From contig QYRS01000010.1 of NCBI GenBank assembly GCA_006503535.1, positions 62,001 to 126,000 of the forward strand: a DNA stretch of 64,000 nt, written 5' to 3'. Position numbers and translations under genes: made by a program. This stretch comes from Arthrinium phaeospermum. Taxonomy: Eukaryota; Ascomycota; Sordariomycetes; Amphisphaeriales; Apiosporaceae. The notes beneath the pieces were generated by a model. That model was not told where the DNA came from, ran no database searches, and saw only the letters and a program-made list of their open reading frames with translations. Below are positions 24,136 to 36,348 of the stretch, in pieces (within the stretch, counting starts at the first letter, position 1; each line of letters starts with the position of its first letter).

Positions 24136-26438
24136 TCATTCGCGCATCGAAGCCAACCCTCCGGTAGGCGCAAAGTTATCGTACACCTCATCGCTGCTGT
24201 CCGTCTGGCTGCCGGGGCTTTGTGCGCCGCTCACATCCGCGCTGGCCATGTCGCTTTGGAATTCCATGCGTGGGGCATCCATCGTCATGGCGAGGATGCT
24301 CTCTCGACGACCGCTGCTCATCTCGATGGCACTGCCGCTGCGACTAAGTTCCGGCTTCTCGGGCAGCTGCTTCAGCAGGCCGGCCGATATATCAAGCATT
24401 CCCATGGCAAATTCGGTCAGGCCCTTGCCTTCTCCGGGCTTGCTACTCACACTCAAGGTCCACCGGTACTCGCCAAGGCGGCGGCGATACCAGTCCGCCT
24501 CCTCTCTTCCTGGCGCAGTCGCCCAGAGCATCGAACCAAAGGTGCCGATCAAGGCGAAGTTGGTCTTGGAGGCAAAGTACCAGAAAGCCCGCAGGTGTTG
24601 AGGTGTGAGACGGTTTACGAAGTCCATGGCGGATATCAAACGAGCCTTGGCGGCGCTGCGACAGATGTGTTGAAGGTACGAGTCCACATCCTGCGCATTC
24701 ACCTCGAGCGAGCGGATGATACGGCGGTGCAACGTAATCTCGGTCGCAAAGTAGGCCAGGTGCAGATACCCTATACTGGAAAGCCGGCCCGTCGTATTGT
24801 TGTGCAGTGTGAGCGACGAATCCATCCGGATGTTGGCAGGGATTGCCGAGTACCACTCCTTCAGCTTGAGTTGGATGGGTTTCGCCAGAGACAAGACAAG
24901 GTGAGTCCCTTGAGGGCCAGCACTAGTGACGGCGTGCATGGCTTGCAGCGTATAGAACGTCTCCAAGATCTCGGCAAGAACCTGGGAGAGGTAGACCATC
25001 TGCACAAATAGAGTTCGCCCGCGCTCAATCTCCAGTTTCTCCTCCACGTCGTTCTCGTCGTACTCTGCTTCGGGAAAGTCATTCGGGAGCAGAGGCTGCA
25101 CGATCCAATTGTTACTAAATATGTGAGAAGGTCGGCCATGGACAAGCGCTCCCCACTTGTCTTGCATATACAGGGCCCACGCAAGCCGCTTCCTCAAGCC
25201 CTTCTCCCATGGCGGGATCTTCCAGTGAGTACAGTCCAAGTGCAAGCCCAACTCTTGGGCAATTGCTACAAGCTGGGCTGTCGGCGCCCACTGGTCTCCT
25301 TCGGGCTTCTGTGAGAGCAGGAGGCCGGCCTGCACCGTCGAGAGCTTCGGTCGCCACATGGCATCGGCCAGAGAAGAGCGCATTATCCTCTCAATTTTCC
25401 GAATGTCTGGCCGGGGGGCTGCCGATAGCTCCTCCGACAGATCCCACCAGTTGATGGCTAAGATATAGATGGCAGCCAGGAGTGGCGGTGAGAACTCGCG
25501 GTAATCCCGCTCATACCTCTCGTAAAAGACATTTTTCTGTATGATGGGGAAACTGGGATGGACCACCTGGAAGTACAAGTCGATGAGCTTGCGCCCATTC
25601 GGCGCCACGAGCCTCTCGATCTCATCGACGTCTTCGATTTGATGCTCGTGGCCCGAGGTGGTGTGATCCGGGAGCATCAAAAAGGTGTCGTTTTCACTGA
25701 CTTTCCTGAGGGTCCCCCGTGCGAGTAGGCTCTCGTCCTGGGGGTCAAAGGGGGAAAGGTTGATCAGAGACGGCTCGAAGTCCGTCGTCGGGCCAATGTA
25801 CTGGCTGTAGCGGTCATGCTGCAGACCAAGCGTCCGCTTGAGCAGAGTTGGGCCCCCGAAATTCGCCATGTCTTCAATCAGAGAGTTGCTGGCAGTTGTG
25901 CTGGAGAGGCTGGACTGATGTTGACGTTGCCTTCTGTTATCAGACCGCCCAGGTGACCTGTGGACCAATCGCATGTCAGCCATTGGCGTCTCGTCTACTT
26001 CCCTCCACGTCCTATCGGGCGATCATGCCACGTGAGGACGGATAAAGAAAAGTTGGGGGTCAGTCAGGCTGGAATTGCCGGGTAGACTCACCCTCTCCAA
26101 AAGTGGCCGTCGTCCGCGAGATCACGCGCCAACTTTCGTTTTCGCGGTTGGGGGCTTCGGTTCAACGAGCACTCCACCCCGTTGGCCTGACACGAGACGC
26201 AGCTACTGGTGTCTTCGTCTTCGGTCATGATGCACTTGATCCTCCGCTGGGCACAAAAGCCACATAGAGAATGCCCGCTGGAGGGGGTGTCTGAATCCGC
26301 CGATTCATGACCGTTCATGCTACACGGGAGAGTATCGTAAGTATTAGTTGTGCTGTTCTGCCGACGGGGAGTGGGACGGGAAGGTTTGGGCGCAATGGCA
26401 ATGGGAGCCGTCCTGGGGACGGCAGTCGAACTGGACAT
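24136..26438 (-). CDS. Dal81/TamA-like Zn(II)2Cys6 transcription factor
   Basis: Co-activator of nitrogen-source genes (Dal81/Uga35 in yeast, TamA in Aspergillus). Exons 26092-26438 and 24136-25957, split by a 134-nt intron (GTGAGT...TCCACAG), encode 722 aa. The zinc cluster has cysteines at 59, 62, 69, 80, 83 and 90, with the usual spacing (2-6-10-2-6), followed by PQPRKRKL. The body carries strong family signatures: LLKRTLGLQHDRYSQYIGPT, VAPNGRKLIDLYFQVVHPSF, FSPPLLAAIYILAINWWDLS, HLDCTHWKIPPWEKGLRKRL and ALYMQDKWGALVHGRPSHI. In yeast the zinc cluster of Dal81 is dispensable, so this protein may act through partners. It faces a 3.7-kb gene-free region upstream. Assignment to the Dal81 family is firm; target genes are unknown. 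Confidence 0.93.
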
Positions 26439-29400
26439 GATGACAGAAATAGAGGGACCTGCAGCAATCCAGACTCGGCCTCGCTACCTCCGCTCTGGCT
26501 ATCGCGACCTGTTCCTAGAGATATGGGAGGTTGCGGGCCGCCGACTGGTGGGTGGTATTCCCACGGAGGGAGGGTGATGTAATGGCCAATGCACTGCTAT
26601 CGGCTTATAGGCTCCGGGTCCGCTGCGCACGAGATACCAGCACGCGCAGAATACACCCCCAATCCGCCAAATCCCGGAAGCCTGAGAGGTTGGTGATAAG
26701 GCAGGCGCGGAGATAAGAGATTGGATGGATGAAGACTGACAGACTGGCAAGGGGGGGTGTGGGACGGTTCAGCCGGCGACTTCGGCCTGGCCTTCCAAGT
26801 CAGTGAGGCGAGGTGCAGTGAGGCCCAGGAGAAACGTGGACGGTCACTATGTGAGACAGGTTGAGGATGGTGTATGTAGGCGACAGGAGTGCCGATAGAC
26901 CAGGCTACACGCAGATACAAGACGGACGGTTAGCTCGACAGTCTGCATGCGTAGGCAGGCGAGGGCGAGCGACGACGGGCGAGGACGTGGGCCAATCTGA
27001 GTTGTAATGGACCACAGAGTATGGGGGTAGACGGCTGATCGGAAGGGGCAAGTCGGTGCCAGAATTGCACTGTACGGACTACCTATGTATCTAATGTAGG
27101 TACGTGTGCAGGTAGGTACTGATAGAGGCAGGGCCAAACTCTCGTCTGGGTGAAGCTAGGTTATTATCGAGACAAGGATGAGATAAGCTAGGCTTATCAA
27201 CGTCATTGGCGGTGCCTCTACTCGGACTATAGGAACTAGAATCGCGGGGGTCGTGGTCTCCTATACGGCGGGGGGTGGCAGAGATATATGCAAAAAAACA
27301 AAGAAAGAGCAACAGGAACGGCAGCAGTGGTGGGGACGGAGGAAGACGCCTCGGGGAAAACGAAAGCCGGATGGATGTAAGTGAGGAAGGGTGCAAGTGA
27401 GTAGAAGCTGGGAACCCGTCGACTCAACGGCCGCAGTTGAGATGGCGGTAGCAGATGGTGTCGAGGGAGGAACTGGCCACTGCCGGGACGGAGTCAAGAG
27501 CGCTTGATGGGGGGAGGTATGTAGGTAGAATGTAGCATGTAGTAAGAAGCCGGCGGTTCTGCGCTGCGACGGGATTATTGCCCCGAAGGAAAGCTGATCA
27601 TCAAAGAAAGACGTTATGAGGTCCACCAAGGCATGCCCTAGACGCTGGGCGCCGGCTCAGTGATTCAATCAGGAGGAGTCTGGGTTCGATGTACGGGACT
27701 TGACAATGCATAAAAAAAACAAAACTCTGTGTGTGCGTGTGGCGTGGTGTTGCGATGATGCAGGCGACAGTGTTTCCGTTGACGGGCGCCTTATGAGGGA
27801 TTGCATAGTGAGTACATATTGACCAGATGCAATGCACATACATGCGCAGAATGTTACACGGAAGCGGTCAGAATCGCGAGTGCGCTGGATTCAATGCATG
27901 CTCGGATTTGATACATCAATGGATGGATGGATGGTTGGATGTATCCAGACTCTCTCTAGGCAGGCCACTTGCCAGTTGAGCGTACCAGCCAACCAACCTA
28001 CCTTGGCTAATAGCACAGCATAGCCTGATAGGAGAGGAAGAGAGGGAGAGAGAGGGAGAAAAAAAAAAGTCACGCAAGCATGGAAGTGAGGAGGCAGGCA
28101 GGCAGGCAGGCATGGCCATCAATCAATCAATGTATTCGAAGCACTGGAGTTCCGTATGGAGGTACATACGCAGTTCGAAATGTAAGTGTCCCATGCGATG
28201 GATGGATGGACGGTCGACAAAGTCTTATCACATAACGTCAGGGACCAGGTAACGAGCCGATACGGACAGCCAAGGCGGACGAATAGCATTTCGGCAGATG
28301 ATAAGCCCCATTAGCCTTATCTACAGATCTGTCAAATCGAATGGCAATAAGTAATGGTAAAAGTTACGGATGACTTTTTTGCCTGTCCGGCCGAAAAAAG
28401 AGGCTCCTGCAAGTCACCAGTACTTGCCGTTTGGGCGGCAGACCCGGTAGTGGCACCTGTACTCGATACCGGCAGACAGGAAAGCATGTGGAGAGAGGCA
28501 GTTGATCAGGACCAGAGGGACCAGAGACACCATTACGTTAGAAATACTGGCCAGCCACTTTCTATTTGGTAATGGGCCGCATTTCTGGCCCAGCTCCCCA
28601 AGCCATGCCGAGTCATACAAGGGTTATCAGTGACGCACCGCACCGCCGGTAGAGAAATAAAACGACAGACGCACGCAACCAGCGGGCAGGACGGCGGGGT
28701 TTCTTTCCCATTTCGAGGGTCGGGCACAACTGCTAGCGATGACATGGTGCAACGCCATGAGTAAGGTGGATCAAAATGGCATCTATGTATGCGAGTACCT
28801 ACTGCTATGCATTACTACAAGTAGGTAGAAGACGATCGCAAGGGAACAAAGAGGCAAAGCGGCAGGTATCTAGCTACATAGGCTATGTTGATTTCCACCC
28901 AAAGATCATCCACGATCACATAAAACTCACGCACCGCACTACAAGAAAGGTAAGCTACCTAAGGTTAACTAGGCAGGTCAGTATGTAGGTGCTGTTTCCC
29001 CAAGATGGCAGCCAGAGATCATCGTCACATGCCGGTCCGCGAGAGAAGCTCAAGAGTTCGAAAAGGGCGCATGGCATATGCACACAATAGTAGTAACGGC
29101 ACCTGGTAGCAACTGGCTCGTGACAGTCGCTCAATCCGGTACCACTCACCCACTGACTGCATGCTCACCTGGCGGTGCTGGACATAGCCGCGACCGGGCC
29201 ACATTGGTAGACGCGACTAGGTAGTTGTACGATACCATATCCAGATGTGCGATAAGAGACACTTCACGTTAGTATTTGCCAGTACATGCGTACATGCACG
29301 CCAGCATGCACGTCGGCGCAGGACGAAATATAGCCGGCTCGCACGACTGTCACAATCAGAGAACAGGCAGGATGCGCTCCCTCCCCCATCCCCCATCCCC

Positions 29401-30172
29401 CATCCCCCAATCCCCCCGCGCGCTCTGTCTTATCCAATCTGCAGCACTCCGCATTTGCAAGGCGCGGGGAGGTGGGGGCAGCTATGCTTCCAGAAACGGG
29501 CGTGTGGTATGTAACTGCGATCTGACATCACACCAGGACGACTATCTTTATGAATACCTTAGGTTCCATGGCTCGTAAATCACTACTTGAAAAGTGTCTC
29601 TCTCACTACTTGGTACGATCGGGCCTCGGCAGCCCTTGGCTCCAGCCTCCTGCTTTCTCATAACGAGCCGATTGTACTCGTTTTGATGTTCATTCTGGCA
29701 CACTGTCAGTATTCAACAACTGGAAGGTAAACCATAAAACTTTCATTATTGCTGTTTTGTACAGAGACTGCGCATATAAGCACATTGGGGGAGCCATCAG
29801 CCTATAAGCCCAGTCCATTCTATAGTAGTGAAGCCTACAACCAGATCCTCAGAAGGTTGTGTAGATGGCCCACGGGTGATTAGGGGGCATGGCTGACCCG
29901 TCCCTAATGTGCCCGCTCTCACCAGTTAAGTCTGAGTATCAAACCCAGACCGCCTTCTCGGGGTGCGCTTGAGCCACTTTAAGATACTATTTTCGTCGTC
30001 ACTCCTTGACGAATATGTGCACAGTCCACACAGCGACATCCCATTAACCACTCTGGGTTATTCCAGGTCACGTGCTGTAAGGGGAATTGTAGCCTTTTGG
30101 CGGCCGGAATCAAGCAAGCTGGTCGAAAAGACGGTCGAATGCACCAATCGCACCAGCCGGGTCATGTTCCTC
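26439..30172. other. 3.7-kb gene-free region between two minus-strand genes
   Basis: Upstream region of the Dal81-like gene and downstream region of TCO89. It contains GGATGGATGG-type runs (near 27915 and 28197), a GA-rich tract near 28030-28070, (GGCA)n near 28095 and a CCCCCAT repeat, but no open frame that looks like a protein. Large upstream regions are common for fungal regulators with long 5' UTRs. Confidence 0.6.
29383..29415. repeat. (CCCCCAT)n repeat
   Basis: Four tandem heptamers, diverging at the end to CCCCCAATCCCCCC. The opposite strand has regularly spaced runs of five G, so it could form a quadruplex. Confidence 0.9.
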
Positions 30173-31975
30173 CTAATCCTGACTCGCTGACAGATCGAGA
30201 TTCTTCTCCCATAGGTTACGTAGTAGCGTGGTGATACCCTCGCTATCATCATCAACATAGCTTGTGCCACTTAGTCCATCGTGAGCTGCCTCCTCTTCGG
30301 CTTCGAAGCTCGAGTTGGCGCCGTTGGTCCTGATCGTCCTTATAGATTGTGCTCGCCTCGGCGTGTCGGGCCGCGATCTCGAGGCTCCCCCGTTGGTGTC
30401 AATGAAGCTGTGTCGAGCAGAGCCCAGCCCCGCCACGCTGGAGGGTTTCTTGCTATGCATGGAGCCATAAGTGCCGTTTTGCTTGGGAATGTGTTGCGTC
30501 TTGTTGGAGCCAGGAAGCTGTCGTAGCCGCATTATCGATCTTGCGATGGGATTTTGGTATCTTCGAACGACGAGGTACTCCATACCGGTCCGCTCCAGCA
30601 ATCTGCCAATGCGCGGGTCGCGGTTGTCGTAGGCACTGCTACCGACCAAGGGGCTGGCGCTTATGGCACTGACCCCTTTCCCAGCTTGCACCGGTTCCAT
30701 ACTGGAGCTTGCCCGTTGGAGGTTGAGTTTTTGCTGTGTACGTGACTTCTCGGCCGGTGGGGCTCTATAGCCAGACCTCCGGGAGCGAGGTGCCAGTGCA
30801 CTGTCGTCGTCCCCTTCGTTGTCATCTGTAGCCGCTTCTCGAGGTTCCTTCTGGATATTGACCATGGAACGGGGCCGCTTGGCCAGTTCGCCATGCCTGG
30901 CGGATAACGCCGCAGTGGGGGAAAAGTAAGACCCAGTATCGGCGTTGACGCCGGAGCTGGGACCGCTGACGAACCGCGAAGTGAGCTCATCGGCAGCGCT
31001 TCCCATCTTGGGAGTACTGCCATATGCAACAGAAGAGTCTCGGCTGAGATTGGAGTCGGGTGAGTTGGTATGAGGTTGGACCTGGGCGGTTTCCGAGGAC
31101 ATCTTGGGCGGTGCGCCGTGAGAAGGCGTGCGTTGCAGTAGTCTGGAGGTCAAGTACTCTTTGTGCTGAAGCCTTTCGCGGTCCGGAGTCGAGGGTCTAC
31201 CACGCTGCTCCTCGGATATTACCTCGTGCTGAGGTCGAGGGGATTTAGATGTATGTTCCGGGCTGGCCGGCGGCTTTGCCGAAGACTGTCCGCTGCCGAC
31301 GACGGAGCCGCGACGCGAGAGGTACGGTGATGCTGAACCGCTGGCATCTACCCACTCATTCTCTTCGTCCGGGCCGTCATTGCCGAGGTCGAAATGGACT
31401 TGACCCTTTGGGCCCTTGAGTTTGTTGACGTCTTTAGTCGACGATGAGCGCTTGATATTGGCACCGGATTTGGCGCGTTTACCGACGTCAACGTGGGAGC
31501 GGTTGCGCTTGATGCTGGTGTGGGATGCGCTCTTCTTCAGATTGGAAGAGGCCGGAGAATCAAGTCGGGCGAGTCGGACGTCGGAGGTGGTGCGGCGGTG
31601 GGTAGCAGGCAACATGGGAGGTCGCTCTGGTCGCTCTGGTCGCTCTGGTCGTTCGGGGGAGGGGGAGGCCGGGCGACGGTTCTGTTGGGTCAAGGAAGAG
31701 CTGGGGTGAGTCAGCTTGGCAGCTGGGACGAGTTGGTGATGGTTCTTGTGTAAGCCTTTTGAGGAGGGGACGCGTGCATGTAACCTGCTGCCGCCGCCTA
31801 CGAGGTGGTGTTTCTTGGGGCGTTGGAGGGCGTAAAGCTGCGCGGCCTGGTCGCTGACCTGGGAGTCGCTGTCATGAGAGACATGGTGTTGCAGCCCTGG
31901 TCGCTTTGATTGGCTGCCATGAGCCGTTTGGCCAGCAGAAGCTGATGTGTCACTGTCTCGATCCTTGTTGACCAT
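30173..31975 (-). CDS. TCO89: TORC1 subunit Tco89-like protein
   Basis: Fungus-specific subunit of target-of-rapamycin complex 1, which works at the vacuole membrane to couple nutrients to growth. The single exon encodes 600 aa from the ATG at 31975; frames further upstream in phase have no ATG start and read as low-complexity sequence. The N-terminus carries RVPSSKGLHKNHHQ. The middle has VHFDLGNDGPDEENEWVDAS plus GSASPYLSRRG (about residues 191-221), and the C-terminal part has DPRIGRLLERTGMEYLVVRR followed by YQNPIARSIMRLRQLPG (about 451-488). Most of the rest is Ser/Pro/Arg-rich and probably disordered, with many possible phosphosites and a short RPERPERPE repeat (near 31620-31655). The end (LRNLWEKNLDLSASQD) may be a short helix. 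Family call is from these recalled motifs. Confidence 0.85.
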   Translation of the reverse strand: MVNKDRDSDTSASAGQTAHGSQSKRPGLQHHVSHDSDSQVSDQAAQLYALQRPKKHHLVGGGSRLHARVPSSKGLHKNHHQLVPAAKLTHPSSSLTQQNRRPASPSPERPERPERPERPPMLPATHRRTTSDVRLARLDSPASSNLKKSASHTSIKRNRSHVDVGKRAKSGANIKRSSSTKDVNKLKGPKGQVHFDLGNDGPDEENEWVDASGSASPYLSRRGSVVGSGQSSAKPPASPEHTSKSPRPQHEVISEEQRGRPSTPDRERLQHKEYLTSRLLQRTPSHGAPPKMSSETAQVQPHTNSPDSNLSRDSSVAYGSTPKMGSAADELTSRFVSGPSSGVNADTGSYFSPTAALSARHGELAKRPRSMVNIQKEPREAATDDNEGDDDSALAPRSRRSGYRAPPAEKSRTQQKLNLQRASSSMEPVQAGKGVSAISASPLVGSSAYDNRDPRIGRLLERTGMEYLVVRRYQNPIARSIMRLRQLPGSNKTQHIPKQNGTYGSMHSKKPSSVAGLGSARHSFIDTNGGASRSRPDTPRRAQSIRTIRTNGANSSFEAEEEAAHDGLSGTSYVDDDSEGITTLLRNLWEKNLDLSASQD

Positions 31976-33784
31976 AATTGCTTGCTTATTCCCGCCAAGT
32001 CCAAGGGCTGCCACAGCCAACGAAAAGCCTTCGCCTTCAGCCTTCAGCCCGGCTCGGTCGGGTGCAATGACAGACAGGCTGGTGTACGACGTGGAAAGCG
32101 CTGCGTGCGGGAACGGATATGACGTCCTTGGAGGCGTGTCGGCTGCAGCGCAATTGGGAGGGGGCCAGGTGGGAAGGAATGCTTCGGTTCGCACAGCAGG
32201 AATTTCTGTAAGCGAGGCACGCAATGGGACTGGACTTTGATGGCACCAAATCTCGGCAATGCGACGCCCTATCCCAGCGCGTCACCGGGATTTTTCGTGC
32301 TGAGCCAGGCAAGTACTTAAGCCTACCTAGCAAGCAATGGAAAGGAACGGACTGATGATCCTGGCTCCTTTGTCGCTCTGCTGCGGACTGAATACTGCAC
32401 ACGTATTGATGTAATCAATAAGTAATAGGACAGATACCTTGAAATCGGATGCAGTATGCATACGATGTAGTACGGGGAAGAGGTCAGGTAACCTCGGGGC
32501 ACGGGGGTAGAGAGTGATGATGCTGGAGGGAACTGGACGGACGGGCCAATTGGAGGCACCTGACCCAAGCGTCTCTAAGAGGCATTCGAGCATAAATGAG
32601 TTAAGTTTGTAGGTACATAACGTAATTCAATTGAGGTTACCTCTTCAACTGATCAATGGGCCTACCTAGGCGCTACGTACCCAAGGAGGTACTACTACTA
32701 CCTAGGTGATCGATTGATACTTACATATCAATTGACCTCAAGGTGCTTTGCATATTACAGAAAACTTCCAATATTTATAACATGAGAATATTATGAATTG
32801 ATCGGTTCAACCCCCCACGAAGACTAGCGGTGAAACCCTACCTGAGCTACTACTAACTACATACAATGCAATAATACCTTGATGCAATACATACTTCCCA
32901 ACGAAGCAGTTGGCAGGTCTTGTCTCTGCTCTTTGGCATTGAAGCGTGAAGGGCAGCCTGGCAGCATACCTGAGCCTGACACTGATCCCCATCTTCTGGT
33001 GGCCCCCACCTTCAATTACAGTAGCTTCCAGTATTATTGTTCCCCAACTCGAAACAAACGTACTTACCACCACCCACCGATGATCCTGAGGTCTATAATT
33101 GGCCAAGCCCCAGTGCCCCTGATCAGCCAAACACCAGACTTGGCCTGTTTCTATGTATAGGCCTGGATATACTACTAATACTTAGGTACTACTACTACTT
33201 GGGTAGATCTTCTCCAAGTATAGCGCATAGCCGGTTATATTACCCGTCTGCCGAGATCCGCCCGCACCCAAATAGTATGGGAACCACCACACATCTGCCC
33301 CTATGCTTCTGCCTATGCTTTGTTCCAACCCAGGGAGTCTGGGGTGTGCAAACCCGTGGGAAAATAAATTGACGGATCATCATGCCATCTACGTTATCGT
33401 GCTGGCACCCAACTGCATCCATTGATCGCAGTAAGGATGCAAGTACATAGACAAATCCTAAATAATATGGGACTTGACCTGCCCCTGGCCGATTCTCCAA
33501 CACCATTCGTCGCATCAGGGTATGCTCGTCCCTCCGTACTTCTTTAACCTGCGTCGCAGTCCGGTTAATTGAAACGAACAAGTGTTCAGTCTGCTCTCAT
33601 CATGTGTATATACCAATGACCATTTCCCAACCTTCTCTCGGCGTCCCAATCCTTCTGCCATGCTCATCTGTCTGTCTGTCTGCATGTGCGCGTAGGGGCC
33701 GCGGATGAACAAGACTCCTTGACATATGCGAATCACTCCTTCCAACGGTTTACAACACAGCCAAGGCATCCCAAGGTCGTCGCC
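31976..33784. other. Divergent intergenic region (TCO89 / MFSD5-like)
   Basis: 1.8 kb with the start regions of both genes. Contains repeated TACCTAGG and TACTACTAC elements near 32655-32710 and 33180-33200, and AT-rich DNA near 32755-32800. No gene seen. Confidence 0.65.
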
Positions 33785-35269
33785 ATGGTTCAATACCAGA
33801 CCAACTTCGCCACCTTGGCTGTCACCTGCCTCACACTCCTCGTGAGCCAGCCCACTCGGAAGAGCGAGCTGCAAAAGAAGCAGGACGACAAGAAGTCTGA
33901 CGCTGCTAAACCGGCAGAGCCATCTAACACCAAGCATCCGCAAAGAGACTTTTACTGGGCGTATGCGTTGGCCATGGGCGCAGACTGGCTTCAGGTATGT
34001 ATACCAAATCAGACGGACCTGGCATCGATTTCGTCGGCGGGGAACTGATCTAGCGAACAGGGCCCTTATCTCTACAGCCTGTACCAGGGTGAACACGGGC
34101 TGTCAGCTGGGCAGGTTTCGAGCTTGTTCACCACGGGCTTCCTGTCAGCCGCTGCGAGCGGTTTCTTTGTGGGATCTCTGGCCGACAAGTACGGCCGCAA
34201 GATGAGCTGCGTGCTCTTCTGCGTCCTATACGCCCTGTCATGCTTCCTGACCATGGTGCCGGCAGTACCCTTGCTGTTCCTAGGTCGTGCACTCGGCGGT
34301 GTTAGCACCAGTATTCTCTTCAGCAGCTTCGACAGCTGGATGGTGACCGATTTCAAGAAGCGCAAGCTCGTCGAGAAAGGGTGCGATCTGTCACGCACTT
34401 ACGGCACCATGGGTACCATCAACAGCCTGGCGGCCATGGCGAGCGGTGTGGCCAGCGAGGGCCTGGTGAGGCTGACGGGGACCAAGAAGTCTCCCTTCAT
34501 TGCCAGCGCGGCTCTTCTGTGGATGGCCATGCAGACCATCTGGTGCTGGGTGCGTCAACCCCCGAGACAATCGCCCCAGTCGTTTGTTCACTGCTAACCC
34601 GCGCACCAGGACGAGAACTACGGCCATGCCGCCGAGGAGAAGAAGGCTGCAAAGAAGGGCGATGCGAAGACTGACGACACAGCACCGCAGCCCAGCCTGT
34701 CCTCCGTCTTGAGGCGCCCGGCCGTGTTGGCGTTGGTCTTTGCGACGACCATGTTCGAAGGCTCCATGTATCTGTTTGTGTTTTGCTGGGTGCCCGCTCT
34801 CCAAGCCGTGCAGAAGACGGAGGGAGAGCTCCCATATGGCCTCATCTTCTCGTCCTACATGGCATGTGTCATGGCTGCCTCCTTGACGTTCAACCTCGTC
34901 ATGCAACGGCGGCTTCTGAAGTATTCGCGACTGCTGGTGGGCTTGCTGGTCATGGCCAACTTCGTCTTTGTCAAGCTCTGCGGCCCACGGGACGAGTCTG
35001 TGACGTTCTGGCTCTTCTGCCTCTTCGAGGCCTGCGTCGGGTTCTACTGGCCCTGCATAGGATATCTCAAGGGCCGGATGATCGACGACGCGAACCGGTC
35101 CAAGGTGTACAGCATGATGCGGGTCCCGCTGAACATCTTTGTGGTGGTGTCACTGATGATGACCCGAGAGAGCGACGGGTTCATGCGCGTCTTCTCAATC
35201 TGCTCGGTATGCCTCACCGCGGCCTTCGGGGCGGTCTGGGCCAGCACGCTTACCGAAGCGGTACCCTAG
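33785..35269 (+). CDS. MFSD5-like major facilitator (molybdate-anion transporter family)
   Basis: Membrane transporter of the MFS_5 family, whose best-known members move molybdate; the substrate here is inferred. Exons 33785-33994, 34061-34549 and 34610-35269 (introns 66 and 60 nt, all phase 0) encode 452 aa. Family features are the N-terminal helix, then DFYWAYALAMGADWLQGPYLY joined over intron 1, SLADKYGRKMSC in the loop between helices 2 and 3, LFLGRALGGVSTSILFSSFD with SWMV, the GLIFSSYMACVMAASL helix and LFEACVGFYWPCIGYLKGR near the end. A charged cytoplasmic loop (AAEEKKAAKKGDAKTDD) separates the two six-helix halves. No breaks. It is transcribed away from TCO89 and toward the DHA1 transporter, which belongs to a different MFS family. 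Confidence 0.92.
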
Positions 35270-36348
35270 TTGGTATATCGTGCGAAAGGCTGGCAGCGAG
35301 GGTTCCCTCTAACCTGCTCATCCCGCCCCCGCCTCCGCCCCCATGTTACTTTGACGAGGGGGAGGAGAGGCTGCACGGCAACAACAGTTTCTTAACATCG
35401 ATAGGTCGGAGTTTAGATTGGTTTAATAAATATCTATCTACATGCAGCTTTTGCTACCGAGATTGCGGGTTCAATGGAAGCTGCAGAGTCCCATGACCAG
35501 TATAACATGCGCCATGGAAATAGGTATACATCCATGTAGTACGCTACTCCGGACCCCGGAGTCCAACCTGACCGCAAGAGAACATGAAGCCATGTTTTGG
35601 CCATGTACATGCAGTCCACTGCAACCCTCCCGAGGATAGAACCTGCCGAATGTTCAGCTCGAGCTCTATTATACTATGTAGGTACCTACAATGTCTCCGC
35701 TCTTGCCGGCACGTCTGGGGCTGATACCCCGCGTAGGAAAGCTACTACATACTTTTTTTCACAGGGGTTCCCCATAATAAGCAGCAGTCGGCAATGCAAA
35801 ACGTTGCCGACTACCAACTACCTAGGTAGGTAGGTAGGCGAGGTAGGCACTGCCGCACTGGTGGGCCTCCGTCTTAACTACTTGCTGAACCCGACCCTGG
35901 AAGTCTTTTCCGGTTTCTGCTTGAGAGGTATGTGCCTAGCGTCCTACATACTTTATGGCATATGGTGAGCCCCCTGTATCCATGGCTGGTGACGAGAATG
36001 CTGCCCGGATGTCTCTCCTGCTCGCAAGCTAGCAGTCACAATGCCCACCCACCGTAGCTGCTTTCTCACCACCCTCCCTCGGCTACTTGTAACGGCAGAT
36101 CTCCCGGGCCTGTCGACACTGCCTGTTCGATCTTCACGCTTGGGGAAAAGGAAACTGCATGAATATAAGTACATAAACCAGTACACAGAAGTGGGATTTC
36201 TGCCACCTTGATGTTCCGTGCCTGCCAAGTGATATACAACACGCCACTGCATGAATTCTGAGCTTGTAGGTAGGTACCTAAAGACCACCGCACCAGCAAC
36301 TTCCCTGTACTTCTTCTCCAGTCGCGGTCGAAATCTGCGCGAGAAACC
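35270..36348. other. Intergenic region between two transporter genes
   Basis: Contains the 3' UTR of the MFSD5-like gene and the promoter of the DHA1 transporter. A TACCTAGGTAGGTAGGTAGG cluster lies at 35818-35848. No gene seen. Confidence 0.65.

Noticed and set aside
31976..32224. In-frame N-terminal extension of the TCO89-like protein
   Set aside because: It lacks an ATG (starts with TTG) and reads as low-complexity sequence; the ATG at 31975 precedes the family-like N-terminus.
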